Shown: positions 15,413-26,479, counted from the first letter of the stretch. The stretch: 64,000 bases of DNA from Myxococcaceae bacterium (GCA_004297725.1 SCUS01000113.1:62001-126000); one strand, 5' to 3'. Translations and numbers: made by a program. The notes: a model not told the origin generated them from the sequence alone.

Positions 15413-17632
15413 ATGACGACGCGCATGGACGACACCCCACCGCTCCCCCACACGGGTCACCTGCCCGACGGCGTGGTGACGGTGCGCGGCGTGGTGAAGG
15501 GCGTCGTCTACCGCACCGACGACAAGCGCTACTCGGTGCTGCGCATCACGCAGACGCACGGCGAGGAGACGGTGATCGTGGGCCCCCTCGGGGACGTCGC
15601 GCCGGGCGAGTCGCTGCGGGTCACCGGGCGCTGGGAGCGGCACGCCTCGCACGGCCCGCAGTTGAAGGTCGAGACGTGGATCCCCGAGATGCCCACGAGC
15701 GCCGACGGCATCGCGCGGCTGCTGGGCTCGGGCTTCGTGAAGGACATCGGCCCGAAGCTGGCGCAGCGCATCGTCGAGCGCTTCGGGGCCTCGACGCTCG
15801 ACGTGATCGCCGACCACCCCGAGCGCCTGAGCGAGGTCGACGGCATCGGGGGCCGGAGGGCGCAGCGCATCCAGGAGGTGTTCCGGGTGCGGCGGGCGGA
15901 GGTCGAGACGCGGAGCTTCCTCGCGGGCCTCGGCGTGGGCGCGGGCCTCGCACGGCGCATCTGGGAGCGCTTCGGCGTGGAGTCCTCGGCGGTCGTCCGG
16001 GAGAACCCCTACCGCCTCGCCGAGGAGGTGAAGGGCATCGGCTTCCTCACCGCCGACGCCATCGCCCGGGCGCAGGGGGTGCTCGCCGACGACCCGAGGC
16101 GCATCGCCGGCGCGGTGCTCTTCCTGCTGCTCGAGGCGGTCGACGACGGCCACACCGCGCTCCCTCCCGACGAGCTCGCGGTGCTCGCCGACCGCTTCTC
16201 CATCCCCCCGGAGTCGGTGCGCACGGCGCTGGGCGAGCTCGCGGTGCGGCGCACCATCATCCGCGACCAGCAGCTCATCTACCCGCCGCCCCTCTACGAC
16301 GCCGAGGTGCGGCTGGCGCATGACCTGGCCGCGCAGATCCGTCGGCCGCTCAAGCCCGTGCGTCGCGAGGCGCTCTCCGTGCCCGAGGTGCGCGAGGCCC
16401 TCGATCGGCTCAACGCGAAGCAGCGCGCCGCGGTCGAGGCCACCATGACCGCGGGCGTGGTGGTGATGACCGGCGGACCCGGCACCGGCAAGACCACCAC
16501 CGTCCTCGCGCTGGTGCGGCTGCACCAGGCCGCCGGGCACAAGGTGCTGCTCGCGGCCCCTACCGGGCGCGCCGCGCGACGGCTCTCCGAGGCGACGAAG
16601 CACCCGGCCTCGACGATCCACCGGCTGCTCGACTGGTCGCCGCGCATCCAGCGCTTCTCCCGCGACCGCAGCTCTCCCCTCGACGCCGACCTGGTGCTGG
16701 TCGACGAGGCCTCGATGGTCGACGTGCAGCTCGCCTCGCACCTCGTGGCGGCGGTGCGCTCCGGGGCGAGGCTGGTGCTCGTGGGCGACGCCGACCAGCT
16801 CCCTCCGGTGGGCCCGGGGACGGTGCTCGCCGACCTGCTCAAGGTCCCCGAGGTGACCTCGGTGCGGCTGACGGAGGTGTTCCGCCAGGCGGCCGAGAGC
16901 GCCATCGTGCGGGGCGCCTACGACGTGCTGCGGGGGGAGGTCCCGAGGAGCTCGCCGCCCCGCGCTCCCACCGCCGAGGGCGAGGGGCCGAGGGCGCCCA
17001 CGGGGGAGCTCTTCCTGGTGCGGTGCGACGACGGCGAGCAGGCGGCGAAGCTGCTGGTGGAGACCGTGGCGAGGCGCATCCCGAGGTCCTTCGGGCTCGA
17101 CCCGATGCGCTCGGTGCAGGTGCTGGTGCCCACGCACCGCGGGCCGCTCGGGGCGCAGAAGCTCAACGAGGCGCTGCAGGCCGCGCTCAACCCCGACGGC
17201 ACCCGAGGCCGCCGGGGCTTCGCGGTCGGCGACAAGGTGATGCAGCTCCGCAACGACTACGACCTCGACGTGTCCAACGGCGACGTCGGAATCATCGAGC
17301 AGCTCGACGACAAGACCGTCACGGTGCGCATGGAGGGCCGCGAGGTGCGCTACGCCGACGACGCCGTCGACAACCTGGCGCTCGCCTACTCGGCGACGAT
17401 CCATAAAGCGCAGGGCTCGGAGTACGACGCCGTGGTGCTGGGCCTGCACACCTCCCACTTCGTGCTGCTCAACCGGGCGCTGCTCTACACGGCCATCACC
17501 CGCGCCCGGCGCCTGGTGGTGGTGGTCGGCAGCCGGAGGGCGCTGGAGATGGCGGTCAGCACCGCGAGGGTGGTCGAGCGCCACGGGGCGCTGCTCCATC
17601 GGCTGCAGGCCGAGCTCGCCCAGAGCCGTTGA
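15413..17632 (+). CDS. recD2: RecD2-type ATP-dependent DNA helicase
   Basis: This 739-residue SF1B helicase unwinds DNA 5'-3' in repair, independent of RecBC. It has the RecD2-specific N-terminal OB/HhH region (GSGFVKDIGPKLAQRIVERFG, then EVDGIGGRRAQRIQEVF), Walker A GGPGTGKTTT near 354, LVLVDEASMVD near 427, LVGDADQLPPVGPG, TEVFRQA, and the UvrD-C-terminal SATIHKAQGSEYDAVV with TAITRAR near the end. Length fits RecD2 (about 720-740). The ATG codons at 15413 and 15425 are both possible. No recB or recC is in the window. The gene is divergent from the nuclease-like lipoprotein. Confidence 0.94.
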   Translation: MTTRMDDTPPLPHTGHLPDGVVTVRGVVKGVVYRTDDKRYSVLRITQTHGEETVIVGPLGDVAPGESLRVTGRWERHASHGPQLKVETWIPEMPTSADGIARLLGSGFVKDIGPKLAQRIVERFGASTLDVIADHPERLSEVDGIGGRRAQRIQEVFRVRRAEVETRSFLAGLGVGAGLARRIWERFGVESSAVVRENPYRLAEEVKGIGFLTADAIARAQGVLADDPRRIAGAVLFLLLEAVDDGHTALPPDELAVLADRFSIPPESVRTALGELAVRRTIIRDQQLIYPPPLYDAEVRLAHDLAAQIRRPLKPVRREALSVPEVREALDRLNAKQRAAVEATMTAGVVVMTGGPGTGKTTTVLALVRLHQAAGHKVLLAAPTGRAARRLSEATKHPASTIHRLLDWSPRIQRFSRDRSSPLDADLVLVDEASMVDVQLASHLVAAVRSGARLVLVGDADQLPPVGPGTVLADLLKVPEVTSVRLTEVFRQAAESAIVRGAYDVLRGEVPRSSPPRAPTAEGEGPRAPTGELFLVRCDDGEQAAKLLVETVARRIPRSFGLDPMRSVQVLVPTHRGPLGAQKLNEALQAALNPDGTRGRRGFAVGDKVMQLRNDYDLDVSNGDVGIIEQLDDKTVTVRMEGREVRYADDAVDNLALAYSATIHKAQGSEYDAVVLGLHTSHFVLLNRALLYTAITRARRLVVVVGSRRALEMAVSTARVVERHGALLHRLQAELAQSR

Positions 17633-17676
17633 CAGCGCCACCCCTCCTCCTGAATCTTCCGTGCCCGGAAAAATTT

Positions 17677-17692
17677 GGACCAGGACTGGTCC
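17677..17692 (+). terminator. Perfect inverted repeat between recD2 and the next gene
   Basis: GGACCA (17677-17682) and TGGTCC (17687-17692) form a 6-bp stem with a 4-base loop (GGAC), preceded by an AAAAATTT run. It could be an operator for the downstream gene (start 17719) or a recD2 terminator, but no T-run follows the stem. Confidence 0.3.
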
Positions 17693-17718
17693 TTCGACTC
17701 TCCAATGGTCATCCTCCC

Positions 17719-18243
17719 GTGAACTTGCTTCGTCCTGCCTACATCGTCCTCGCCTCGCTGCTCGCGTTCTCCGGGTCGGCCGCCTCTCAGACGGCGCCCG
17801 CCAACGTCTGCCGCACCACCACCGACCTCTATGACGGCTCGACCGTCCAGGGCAGCACCGCGGGTCTCTCCGACCGCGCCCACGCCTCCTGCGCCCGTCA
17901 GGCGCTCTCGGGCGAGCGGGTCTACGCGCTGCACCTCGACCAGCCCTCGCGCGTCTCGCTGCGGGTCGCGGCCGACTACGACGTCGCGGTGTACGTGCGT
18001 CGCGACTGCGCCGACGAGGTGAGCGAGCTCGCCTGCAACGACGACCTCGAAGACGCGCGCCACGCGGGCCTCGACGTCGACCTCGGCGTCGGGACGTGGT
18101 TCGTGTTCGTCGACGGCTACGACAGCGACAGCAGCGGCAACTTCACGCTGAGCGTGAGCGCGCGGCCGACGGGCCCGCGGCTCTCTCGCGCGCCGTGGGG
18201 GCCGTCGGTCGCCAACCGCGCTCCGTCGCGGCCGTCGTCGTAG
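17719..18243 (+). CDS. Small secreted protein with PPC-like beta-sandwich
   Basis: This 174-residue protein from a GTG start has a signal peptide (LLRPAYIVLASLLAFSGSAASQ). The mature part resembles bacterial pre-peptidase C-terminal (PPC) domains: VYALHLDQPSRVSLRV, YDVAVYVRRDCADE, LACNDDLED and WFVFVDGYDSDSSGNFTLSV, with the acidic loop typical of that fold and two Cys pairs. No enzyme domain is attached, which is unusual since PPC usually trails a protease. The exact start is uncertain; in-frame codons extend upstream to 17629 but include the inverted repeat at 17677. Confidence 0.66.
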   Translation: MNLLRPAYIVLASLLAFSGSAASQTAPANVCRTTTDLYDGSTVQGSTAGLSDRAHASCARQALSGERVYALHLDQPSRVSLRVAADYDVAVYVRRDCADEVSELACNDDLEDARHAGLDVDLGVGTWFVFVDGYDSDSSGNFTLSVSARPTGPRLSRAPWGPSVANRAPSRPSS

Positions 18244-18253
18244 GGGATCGCAG

Positions 18254-19534
18254 CTACGGCGACGAGCTGCGGGTGCGGAAGAGCACCTCGACGCGGCTGC
18301 CCGCGGCCGGCAGCGACGCGGGGTCGATGGTGATCCGGCGCGAGGCGGCGTCGTAGGTCCAGCCGGTGGTGAGCTGGGTGCGGGTGCCGTCGGCGGCGAC
18401 GATCCACACCTGCACGGTGTCGGGGCGCGCGTCGCCGTCGATGGTCCACGCGTTGGCGCGGCTGGTGATGTCGCGGGCGAAGGAGGTGAAGATCTCCGTC
18501 CAGTCGGTGCTGCACACGCGCGCGGCGAGGCCGCGGGTGCGCGAGGTGAGGGTGAGGTACACGCCGCCGCGGCGGGCGAGCGTCGGGCAGTCGGTGCGCG
18601 ACTCGTACCCGACGATCGAGTGGAACACGTAGCTCGAGAAGCCCGGCCAGGTGATGACGGTGCTGTGGAACGCGTCGGCGCTGAGCGAGCTCTCGTCGTC
18701 GGTGATGGCGACGAAGAACTTCAGCGAGCCGGGGCGCGTGAAGCTCAGCCACATGGGCTGCGTGGCGATCCACTGGCGCAGCCCGTTGACGCTGTCGACG
18801 GACACGTTGATGTGCCGCAGGCGCTCGGAGTCGCCGCAGGCGGCGCCGCCCAGGGGAGAGGGGATGCACACCTGGAGGCGCGCGGTGCCGCGGCGAGCGA
18901 CCATGATCACCCGGTAGTCGAGCCCGCTCGCGCCCATGATCATGGCGAGGCGGTTCATGTTCGCGTTCACCGCGGCGGTCTCTTCGGTCATCGACCCGGA
19001 GGTGTCGACGAAGAGCAGGATGTCGACCGGGGCGCGCGTGGCGGTCATGCCCATGAGGTCTTGCGTGACCTCGCAGCGGTTCATGGCCTCGGCGATGGGC
19101 AACCACGAGCCGCCGCACGCGGACCAGTTGCCGAACTCCCCGGTGCCCTCGCAGCGCTGCCTGCCCATCCGGCACATCCCCCGGAAGGCGTCCTCCGGGC
19201 GCTCGAAGCACATCTGCTCCATGCCCGGGGTGCAGGCGCAGTCCTCGTTGGCGACGCCGTCGTTGTCGTCGTCGAAGGGCGTCGCGCAGTTCTCGCGAGG
19301 GCCCGTCGAGGGCCCCGTGTCGAGCGGCGGAACCACCCCGACGTCGCGGCTGACCGTCCCGGTGTCGCGAGGCGGGACGACGCCGGTGTCGCGCACCACC
19401 GGTCGATCGGTGACCCGGGCATCGACCCGCGCATCGACGCGGTTGACTCCGGCGTCACCGGCGGACTGGGTGAGCTCCTCGGGGGCGCAGGCGACGAGGA
19501 GTCCGATGGGCAGCGTGATCCACGGCAGGCGCAT
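18254..19534 (-). CDS. VWA-domain lipoprotein
   Basis: This 426-residue protein has a lipobox (GLLVAC), a long Asp/Val/Arg/Thr-rich linker (DARVDARVTDRP, DTGVVPPRDTG), a Cys-rich segment (CATPFDDDNDGVANEDCAC, with a Ca-binding-like Asp loop) and a von Willebrand A domain from about residue 170. The domain starts PVDILLFVDTSGSMTEE, with a full DxSxS MIDAS, and has FFVAITDDESS with the later Asp. VWA domains bind ligands through a metal ion. A beta-rich C terminus (TQLTTGWTYDAASRRITIDP) follows. It is a surface protein of the kind annotated in myxobacteria as VWA lipoproteins; the ligand is unknown. Confidence 0.83.
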   Translation of the reverse strand: MRLPWITLPIGLLVACAPEELTQSAGDAGVNRVDARVDARVTDRPVVRDTGVVPPRDTGTVSRDVGVVPPLDTGPSTGPRENCATPFDDDNDGVANEDCACTPGMEQMCFERPEDAFRGMCRMGRQRCEGTGEFGNWSACGGSWLPIAEAMNRCEVTQDLMGMTATRAPVDILLFVDTSGSMTEETAAVNANMNRLAMIMGASGLDYRVIMVARRGTARLQVCIPSPLGGAACGDSERLRHINVSVDSVNGLRQWIATQPMWLSFTRPGSLKFFVAITDDESSLSADAFHSTVITWPGFSSYVFHSIVGYESRTDCPTLARRGGVYLTLTSRTRGLAARVCSTDWTEIFTSFARDITSRANAWTIDGDARPDTVQVWIVAADGTRTQLTTGWTYDAASRRITIDPASLPAAGSRVEVLFRTRSSSP

Positions 19535-19585
19535 GGCTGCCACGGTAACAGAGTCCCGGCGCGACCGGCGGAAGGGGGGGATGAC

Positions 19586-21142
<1,557 letters not shown>

Positions 21143-21194
21143 AGGCCTGCGCGGATACCACAGGTCGGGCTCGCCGCGCGATCGCGGCGACGCG

Positions 21195-23210
21195 TCACGG
21201 GACGAAGGCGAGCACCATGTACGGGCTCGTGGCGGAGCACGTCGAGCCGGACGGCGCGTTGGCGGTGTGGCTCCCGCTGCGGGTGGCGGCGAGCGTCGCC
21301 CCGCGGAAGGCCTGGAGCGTGTAGCTCGTGGCGCTGGTCACCCGGTACGGGATCACGCAGACATAGTAGGTGCCCGCCGGCGCAGGGGCGGTCCAGTAGA
21401 TCTGCTCGGGGCCCATGGCCATGCTGTCGGTGTCGAAGGTGCCGCCGCCGCCCGTGCGGGAGGCATAGCTCACCACGGTGCCGCCGGGCGTGAGCACGGA
21501 GATGTCGAGGTCCGCGGTGACGTTCCAGGTGAGCGCGAAGCGCAGCGGGGTGGAGACGCAGGTCGAGGCGGTGCACAGCTGACCCGCCGCGCAGGCGCGC
21601 CCGCAGGCGCCGCAGTTGGCCGGGTCGCGGGCGAGGTCACGGCAGACGTTCCCGGGGCAGGGCGTGAGGCCGGTGCCGCAGGTGTTGCTCACGCAGGCGC
21701 CCGCCACGCAGGTCTGCCCGGTGCTGCACGCCCGCCCGCAGGCGCCGCAGTGGGCGTTGGAGCTCGTCAGCGACACCTCGCAGCCGTTGGCGTTGGAGCC
21801 GTCGCAGCTGCCGAAGCCGGTGGCGCAGAAGATCCCGCACGAGCCCCCGACGCAGGCCGGGATGGAGTTCTGCGGGACGGGGCAGATGTTGCCGCACGCG
21901 CCGCAGCTCGAGGTGGTGGTGCGGGTGTCGGTCTCGCAGCCGTTGGCGGCGCTGCCGTCGCAGTCGCCGAAGCCCGCGGAGCAGGTCGCGACCACGCAGG
22001 AGCCCGAGGTGCAGGCCGGGGTGGCGTTGGGCAGGCTGCACGCCCGGCCGCAGGCGCCGCACTGGGCGACGTTGGCGTTGAGGTCGACGCAGGTCCCGCT
22101 GCAGCGGGTCTGCCCCGACGGGCAGCCGGTGAGCGCGCACGTCCCATCGGTGCAGGTGAGGCCCGCGCCGCAGGCGCCGCCGCAGCGGCCGCAGTGGGCG
22201 TTGCTGCTGCCGAGGTTGGTCTCGCAGCCGTTGGCCGCGGAGCCGTCGCAGTCCCCGCGGCCCGCGCTGCAGGTGAGGGTGCACGAGCCCGCGACGCAGG
22301 CCGCCGAGCCGCCCGCGGAGGGGCACACGTTGCCGCAGCGGCCGCACGCCGCCTCGCTGGTCAGGGTGCTGGTCTCGCAGCCGTTGGCCGCGTTGCCGTC
22401 GCAGTCCGCGAAGCCGGGGTTGCAGGCGGTGGTGCAGGCGCCCTCGCCGCAGCGGGAGACGCCGTTGGCGACCGCGGGGCAGGGCGTCGAGGTGAACGTG
22501 CGACCGTCCGCCGAGCACACCCTGACGGTGCTGGTGTCGGCGCAGGTCACGGAGCTGGGGACGCACGCCTGCGGGGCGCAGGTGCCGTCGGGGTTGCAGA
22601 CGTTGTTGGGCGGGCAGTCGACGGCGGTGTTGCAGTCCACGCAGAGCATGCGGGTGGGGTTGCAGACCTGCATGCGCGCGGAGCAGTCGCGGTCCGAGCG
22701 GCAGGGCGGCGGCGCGGGGACGCAGCGGTTGCCCGCGCAGATCTCGGTGCCGGTACAGTCGACGGCGGTGAGGCAGTCGACGCAGATGCCCAGGGTGCGC
22801 TCGCACACCTGCGCGCGCGCCCCGCACTCGCGGTCGGAGCGGCAGGCGAGCGGGGGCACGTCGGCCGGGACGTCGGCGGGCACATCGACGGGCACATCCG
22901 CCGGGGCGTCGACCGCGACCGCAACATCCTCGGGAACGTCCGTCCCCGTGTCGGGCAGGACGTCGTCCCCCACGTCCGCGGCTGCATCGACGGCATCCGC
23001 CGCGGTCGCGTCGCCCGGGGCGTCCGCCGCGACGCGATCGTCGGGGACGTCGACGGCGGGGGCCACGTCGACGGCGAGGTCGGAGGTCACGTCGGCCGAG
23101 GCATCCGTCTCGACCGGCGTGTTGCCCGAACTCCTGGGAGAGGAGCAGGCCGCGACGAGGGAGAGAGCGACGAGGGAGAGGTGCCGAAGCGAAGCGCGTT
23201 GAGACCGCAT
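21195..23210 (-). CDS. Cysteine-repeat lipoprotein
   Basis: This 671-residue lipoprotein (LVAACSS lipobox) has a linker of about 90 residues rich in Asp-Val-Pro/Ala triplets ([20 protein letters not shown]). Two Cys-rich units follow ([14 protein letters not shown]..., [14 protein letters not shown]...), then several Stig1-like and CDGxxANGCE units with CGxCGxxC cores, and a C-terminal PPC-like beta sandwich ([40 protein letters not shown]). It shares its repeat types with the 1315-residue protein at 29313-33260. Such modules form small disulfide knots and probably project binding sites from the outer membrane. The function is unknown. The start at 23208-23210 gives a normal signal sequence. 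Confidence 0.82.
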   Translation of the reverse strand: MRSQRASLRHLSLVALSLVAACSSPRSSGNTPVETDASADVTSDLAVDVAPAVDVPDDRVAADAPGDATAADAVDAAADVGDDVLPDTGTDVPEDVAVAVDAPADVPVDVPADVPADVPPLACRSDRECGARAQVCERTLGICVDCLTAVDCTGTEICAGNRCVPAPPPCRSDRDCSARMQVCNPTRMLCVDCNTAVDCPPNNVCNPDGTCAPQACVPSSVTCADTSTVRVCSADGRTFTSTPCPAVANGVSRCGEGACTTACNPGFADCDGNAANGCETSTLTSEAACGRCGNVCPSAGGSAACVAGSCTLTCSAGRGDCDGSAANGCETNLGSSNAHCGRCGGACGAGLTCTDGTCALTGCPSGQTRCSGTCVDLNANVAQCGACGRACSLPNATPACTSGSCVVATCSAGFGDCDGSAANGCETDTRTTTSSCGACGNICPVPQNSIPACVGGSCGIFCATGFGSCDGSNANGCEVSLTSSNAHCGACGRACSTGQTCVAGACVSNTCGTGLTPCPGNVCRDLARDPANCGACGRACAAGQLCTASTCVSTPLRFALTWNVTADLDISVLTPGGTVVSYASRTGGGGTFDTDSMAMGPEQIYWTAPAPAGTYYVCVIPYRVTSATSYTLQAFRGATLAATRSGSHTANAPSGSTCSATSPYMVLAFVP

Positions 23211-23260
23211 GCGAGCGTTCTCGGAGATCACCCGGCGGGTGTCAAACCAGCGACAGGGGC

Positions 23261-24910
23261 TTATCGGGTGGTGAAGAGCGAGACCGTGCGGCTGCCGGTC
23301 ACGTAGACCCTGCCGTCGGCGACCACGACGGGCGTCCACTGGCGCACGCTGGGCGGCGCGCCGGCGAAGATCTCCATCCCGTTGGAGATGTCGATCGCCC
23401 GGAGCGAGGCGGGCGAGGTGCCCGCGACCCACAGGATGCCGTTGTCGTTGCCGTTGGAGGAGACCGCGGGGGGAGAGGGGTTGGAGACGGTGGCGCTGCA
23501 CCAGGCGGTGGTGAGCCCGGCGCCGGTGACGCGGAGGGCCATGACACCGCCGCTGCCCGAGCAGCCCGCGCGGGTGCCTCGTCCGGGGGCGAACACGAAG
23601 GTGTCCGTGCCGTTGGACCAGGCCGCCGCCGCCCCGAAGTTGCCGCCGGAGAAGTAGCGCTGCTGGAAGACCTGCGAGCCGGTTCCGCCGAGGTTCTCTC
23701 GGTCGATCAGGTAGCTCACGCCGGCCTTGCCGCCCTGCCAGAGCAGCCGCGACGCGCCCGCGATCGGGGGCAGCACCAGCGGGGAGACCGAGCCGATGTC
23801 GAGGTCCTGGAGGTCAAGCATCCGCGCGTCCGAGGCCTCGAAGAACGAGGCGTCGTCGGTCGACGAGGTGGGCCCCGAGGCGCCGCCGCCGAGGCGGATC
23901 ACCCGCTCGCCGAAGGAGCCCGGGGTGTGCCCGCCGAGGGGGGTGCTGTTGCCGGTGGCGACGAAGAGACGGCCGGTCTCGTCCATGGCCGAACCGCCGA
24001 CCGCCCAGATGCCGGAGCCCCGGCCGGGGGTGGCGAAGGCGACCTGCTGCGCGGGGTTGGCCGCGTCGATGCCGACCACCCAGCCGTGGTAGATGCCGCA
24101 GTCGCCGTAGAGCCCGCCGAAGGGGACGAACACCCTTCCCTCGGAGAGCTGGAGCGCGCCCCGCTGGCCGGTGGCGCGAGGGTCGAAGCTCGACCCGCCG
24201 ACCATCGGGGGGGAGATGTTGGCGGGGTATCCGGCGCGCTGCTGCCCGGTGGTGACGTCGAGCGCGTTGAGCTTGAACTGGAGCCCGCCGTCGTTGGTGA
24301 ACGCGACGGCGTAGAGGGTGTTGGTCGCCGGGTCGATGACGCCGGTGCTGACGACGCCGATGGTGCTGATGTTGCCGCACTGCTGCATCGAGCTGCGGAC
24401 CGATGCGCCGAGGGAGCTGCGCCACAGCTCGGCGCCGGTGGAGGCGTCGAGCGCGTACATCGAGTTGGCCTGCGTGGCGACGAAGAGCACGTCGTGGCGG
24501 GCTCCGCCGACCATGAGGTTGGGGAGGTAGAGCGGCTGCGCGTAGACCTCGCCGTCGAGCGCGGGGGCGAAGGCGTCGACCCGCGCGAAGCCGGCCTGCA
24601 CGGCGGCGACGGTGAGGCGGGTCTCGGCGCGGTTGGCGCCCGTACGGGCCCGGTCGAACTGGAAGGTCGTGACCGCCGTGGGGGCGCCCACCGGGGGAGT
24701 GCCGGAGTCGGGGCGCGGGCCGTTGTCGGTGACGATCGGGGGCGCGTCGGTGGCGCCGGCGTCGGCGGCGCCCGTGTCGGTGAGGGCGCTGTCGGTGAAG
24801 CCGCTGTCGCTCGCGGGGGTGATCGGCGCCTCGGCGGAGCAGGCGCCCGAGGCGAAGGCTGCCGTCAGGACGAAGGGACGAAGGAGCGAAGATCTCATGG
24901 AGCTGCGCAT
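23261..24910 (-). CDS. PQQ-type beta-propeller lipoprotein
   Basis: This 549-residue protein has a lipoprotein signal (AAFASGACS) and an Asp/Ala/Thr-rich linker. It then has repeated propeller blades with Trp/Asp motifs such as DVLFVATQANSMYALDASTGAELWRSSLG, TNTLYAVAFTNDG and GVSYLIDRENLGG, as in PQQ-binding-like (BamB/PQQ-DH) repeats. The catalytic Glu/Asn/Asp set and the Cys-Cys of true quinoprotein dehydrogenases are not evident, so it is more likely a binding or scaffold propeller. Starts at 24910 and 24898 are both plausible. Immediately downstream on the same strand is the cysteine-repeat lipoprotein. Confidence 0.78.
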   Translation of the reverse strand: MRSSMRSSLLRPFVLTAAFASGACSAEAPITPASDSGFTDSALTDTGAADAGATDAPPIVTDNGPRPDSGTPPVGAPTAVTTFQFDRARTGANRAETRLTVAAVQAGFARVDAFAPALDGEVYAQPLYLPNLMVGGARHDVLFVATQANSMYALDASTGAELWRSSLGASVRSSMQQCGNISTIGVVSTGVIDPATNTLYAVAFTNDGGLQFKLNALDVTTGQQRAGYPANISPPMVGGSSFDPRATGQRGALQLSEGRVFVPFGGLYGDCGIYHGWVVGIDAANPAQQVAFATPGRGSGIWAVGGSAMDETGRLFVATGNSTPLGGHTPGSFGERVIRLGGGASGPTSSTDDASFFEASDARMLDLQDLDIGSVSPLVLPPIAGASRLLWQGGKAGVSYLIDRENLGGTGSQVFQQRYFSGGNFGAAAAWSNGTDTFVFAPGRGTRAGCSGSGGVMALRVTGAGLTTAWCSATVSNPSPPAVSSNGNDNGILWVAGTSPASLRAIDISNGMEIFAGAPPSVRQWTPVVVADGRVYVTGSRTVSLFTTR

Positions 24911-25090
24911 GAAGCAGTGGTCCCCGCTGCGGGTCAAGGGGACTTTCTCGACGTCCTGACGCACCTGCCGCGGCTGCGCCGAAGGCGGATGATGTCCGAG
25001 CCGTGCGGACGTCGGGGAGGCGCTTGCGTGGATGGCGGTCGTGGAGCTAGAAGCCCTGCGCTCTCCCCTCTGTTTCGCCAGGAGGGTGAC

Positions 25091-25096
25091 TATAGC
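25091..25096 (+). promoter_or_regulatory. Possible -10 box upstream of the Arg/Asp-rich gene
   Basis: TATAGC at 25091-25096 is one of few AT-rich hexamers in the 253-base divergent gap 24911-25163 and lies about 67 bases before the ATG at 25164. No convincing -35 is seen. A TTGACC also occurs near 25113 without a paired -10. Confidence 0.2.
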
Positions 25097-25163
25097 TTCG
25101 CCGCGGTACGTGTTGACCCCGCGACGACGCCCTCCGCGCCACCCGTTAAGGACCCCCTATTCC

Positions 25164-25868
25164 ATGGACCGTACTCCCTCCGATCGTGACCTTCGTGACC
25201 TGCTCCTTTCCTTGCGTGACACTTTCAAGGAGGCCGCCGCGCGCATCGATGACGCGCTCGGCGCTGCGCCCGCGCCCGCGCCCTCGGGCTTCCGCCGCGA
25301 CGATGACCGCCGGCCGGCCCGCGATTTCAACGCTCCCCGCGAGGTGCGGGCCCCCCGGGATTTCGGGGCCGCTCAGGCCTACCGCGGCGACAACCGCGAC
25401 AACCGCGGCCCGCAGCGGGAGTTCCAGGGCAACCGTGAGCCGAGGGACTTCCGCCCCGAGACGCGCGAGCCCGCGGGCTTCCGTGGTGACAGCCGCGGGT
25501 CCGACCCGGGCGTGCGCAACCCCCTGGAGAAGCTCCGCGAGGAGGTTCGCACCATCAGCAACGACGCGCCCGGCATGGACCCGTCGCTGCTCCGCCTGAA
25601 GATCGAGGCGGTCACCGCCGAGACGCGGGTGCTCCAGCCGCGCATCAACGATCCGGAGGACAACGACATCGCGGCGAAGATCATGCGGTCGCTGACGGCC
25701 ATCGTGAGCGAGCACCGCCCGGGTCACGTCTACGGCCTCGCCCGCCACCACCAGGCCGACTGGAACGACGTCTCCCGCCGCGCCCGCGACGAGCTCCGCG
25801 CGCTCGAGGGTCAGGGCGGCGCCGACGCCGTGCACGCCCCCAAGGGCGAGTCCGACCTCGACGCCTGA
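25164..25868 (+). CDS. Protein of unknown function with Arg/Asp/Gly-rich low-complexity middle
   Basis: This 234-residue protein has three parts. An N-terminal helix (RDLLLSLRDTFKEAAARIDDAL) is followed by about 75 low-complexity residues rich in Arg, Asp, Gly, Phe and Asn (RDFNAPREVRAPRDF, YRGDNRDNRGPQREFQGN), probably disordered. The C-terminal helical part (NPLEKLREEVRTISNDAPGMD, EHRPGHVYGLARHHQADW) is conserved-looking but unknown to me. RG/RD-rich segments often bind RNA or promote condensate formation; that is inference only. It is flanked by a lipoprotein gene and a thioredoxin-like gene on the other strand. Cytosolic by lack of a signal. Confidence 0.68.
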   Translation: MDRTPSDRDLRDLLLSLRDTFKEAAARIDDALGAAPAPAPSGFRRDDDRRPARDFNAPREVRAPRDFGAAQAYRGDNRDNRGPQREFQGNREPRDFRPETREPAGFRGDSRGSDPGVRNPLEKLREEVRTISNDAPGMDPSLLRLKIEAVTAETRVLQPRINDPEDNDIAAKIMRSLTAIVSEHRPGHVYGLARHHQADWNDVSRRARDELRALEGQGGADAVHAPKGESDLDA

Positions 25869-25878
25869 TCGGTCTCCC

Positions 25879-26400
25879 TTAGCGTCGCCGCATCAGCTCG
25901 GCGATGCCCGCCTCGATCTGGGGCTGCTCGGACATCGAGAAGCCCTCCCTCTCGCGGGTGATGATCCCCGCCCGATCGATCCACACCGAGAACGGCGCCG
26001 CGCGGCGCGGGTTGTAGACCGAGACCACCTGGGTCTCCAGGTCGGTCACCACCGGAAACGTCACGCCGAGCCGTCGCGCCGTCGCTCCCGCCTCGGCGAC
26101 GGTGTCGGGGCCGTCCATCGAGATGGCGACCACCTGGAGCTGGCCCCCGTAGCGCTGGAAGAGCGCCTGGTACACCGGGAGTTCTTGCATGCAGGGCTGG
26201 CACCACGTCGCCCAGAACAGCACCACGATGGGCTTGCGGTGGAGCGAGTCGGTGAGGCGAAACCTCCCCCTCGTCGGGCCCCCCGGCGCGCAGGGCAGCG
26301 TGAACTCCGGCGCCTCGGTGCCGACCGAGGCGAGGACGGGTTGCGCGGCGGAGGCGACCGCGGCGGAGAGCAGGATCGAGGCGAAGGCGCGTCGGTTCAT
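25879..26400 (-). CDS. TlpA/ResA-like thioredoxin-fold protein, exported
   Basis: This 173-residue protein has an N-terminal signal or anchor (RRAFASILLSAAVASAAQPVLA) and a TlpA/AhpC-TSA-type thioredoxin domain. APEFTLPC precedes the active site WCQPC (Cys 67, Cys 70), followed by VVAISMDGPDTVAEA and a cis-Pro region AAPFSVWID. This group supplies reducing power outside the cytoplasm, for example to cytochrome c maturation or disulfide-rich proteins. That is a reasonable context, given the many Cys-rich secreted proteins nearby, but no direct partner is shown. The first Met of the MNRRAF start is at 26400. Confidence 0.87.
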   Translation of the reverse strand: MNRRAFASILLSAAVASAAQPVLASVGTEAPEFTLPCAPGGPTRGRFRLTDSLHRKPIVVLFWATWCQPCMQELPVYQALFQRYGGQLQVVAISMDGPDTVAEAGATARRLGVTFPVVTDLETQVVSVYNPRRAAPFSVWIDRAGIITREREGFSMSEQPQIEAGIAELMRRR

Positions 26401-26464
26401 GGGGCGGTACGACACCTCACCCGGAGGAAATGTTCAACGTGGTCGGGGCCCGCAGGGGCTGTGG

Positions 26465-26470
26465 TACGGT
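26465..26470 (+). promoter_or_regulatory. -10-like box close to a start codon
   Basis: TACGGT at 26465-26470 ends 9 bases before the ATG at 26480. If used, the transcript would be nearly leaderless. No matching -35 is clear. Confidence 0.25.
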
Positions 26471-26479
26471 GCCTCCGCA

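Noticed and set aside
21616-23202. Plus-strand open frame with Gln/Pro/Ala-rich repeats opposite the Cys-repeat lipoprotein
   Set aside because: The apparent repeats are the reverse reading of the Cys modules.
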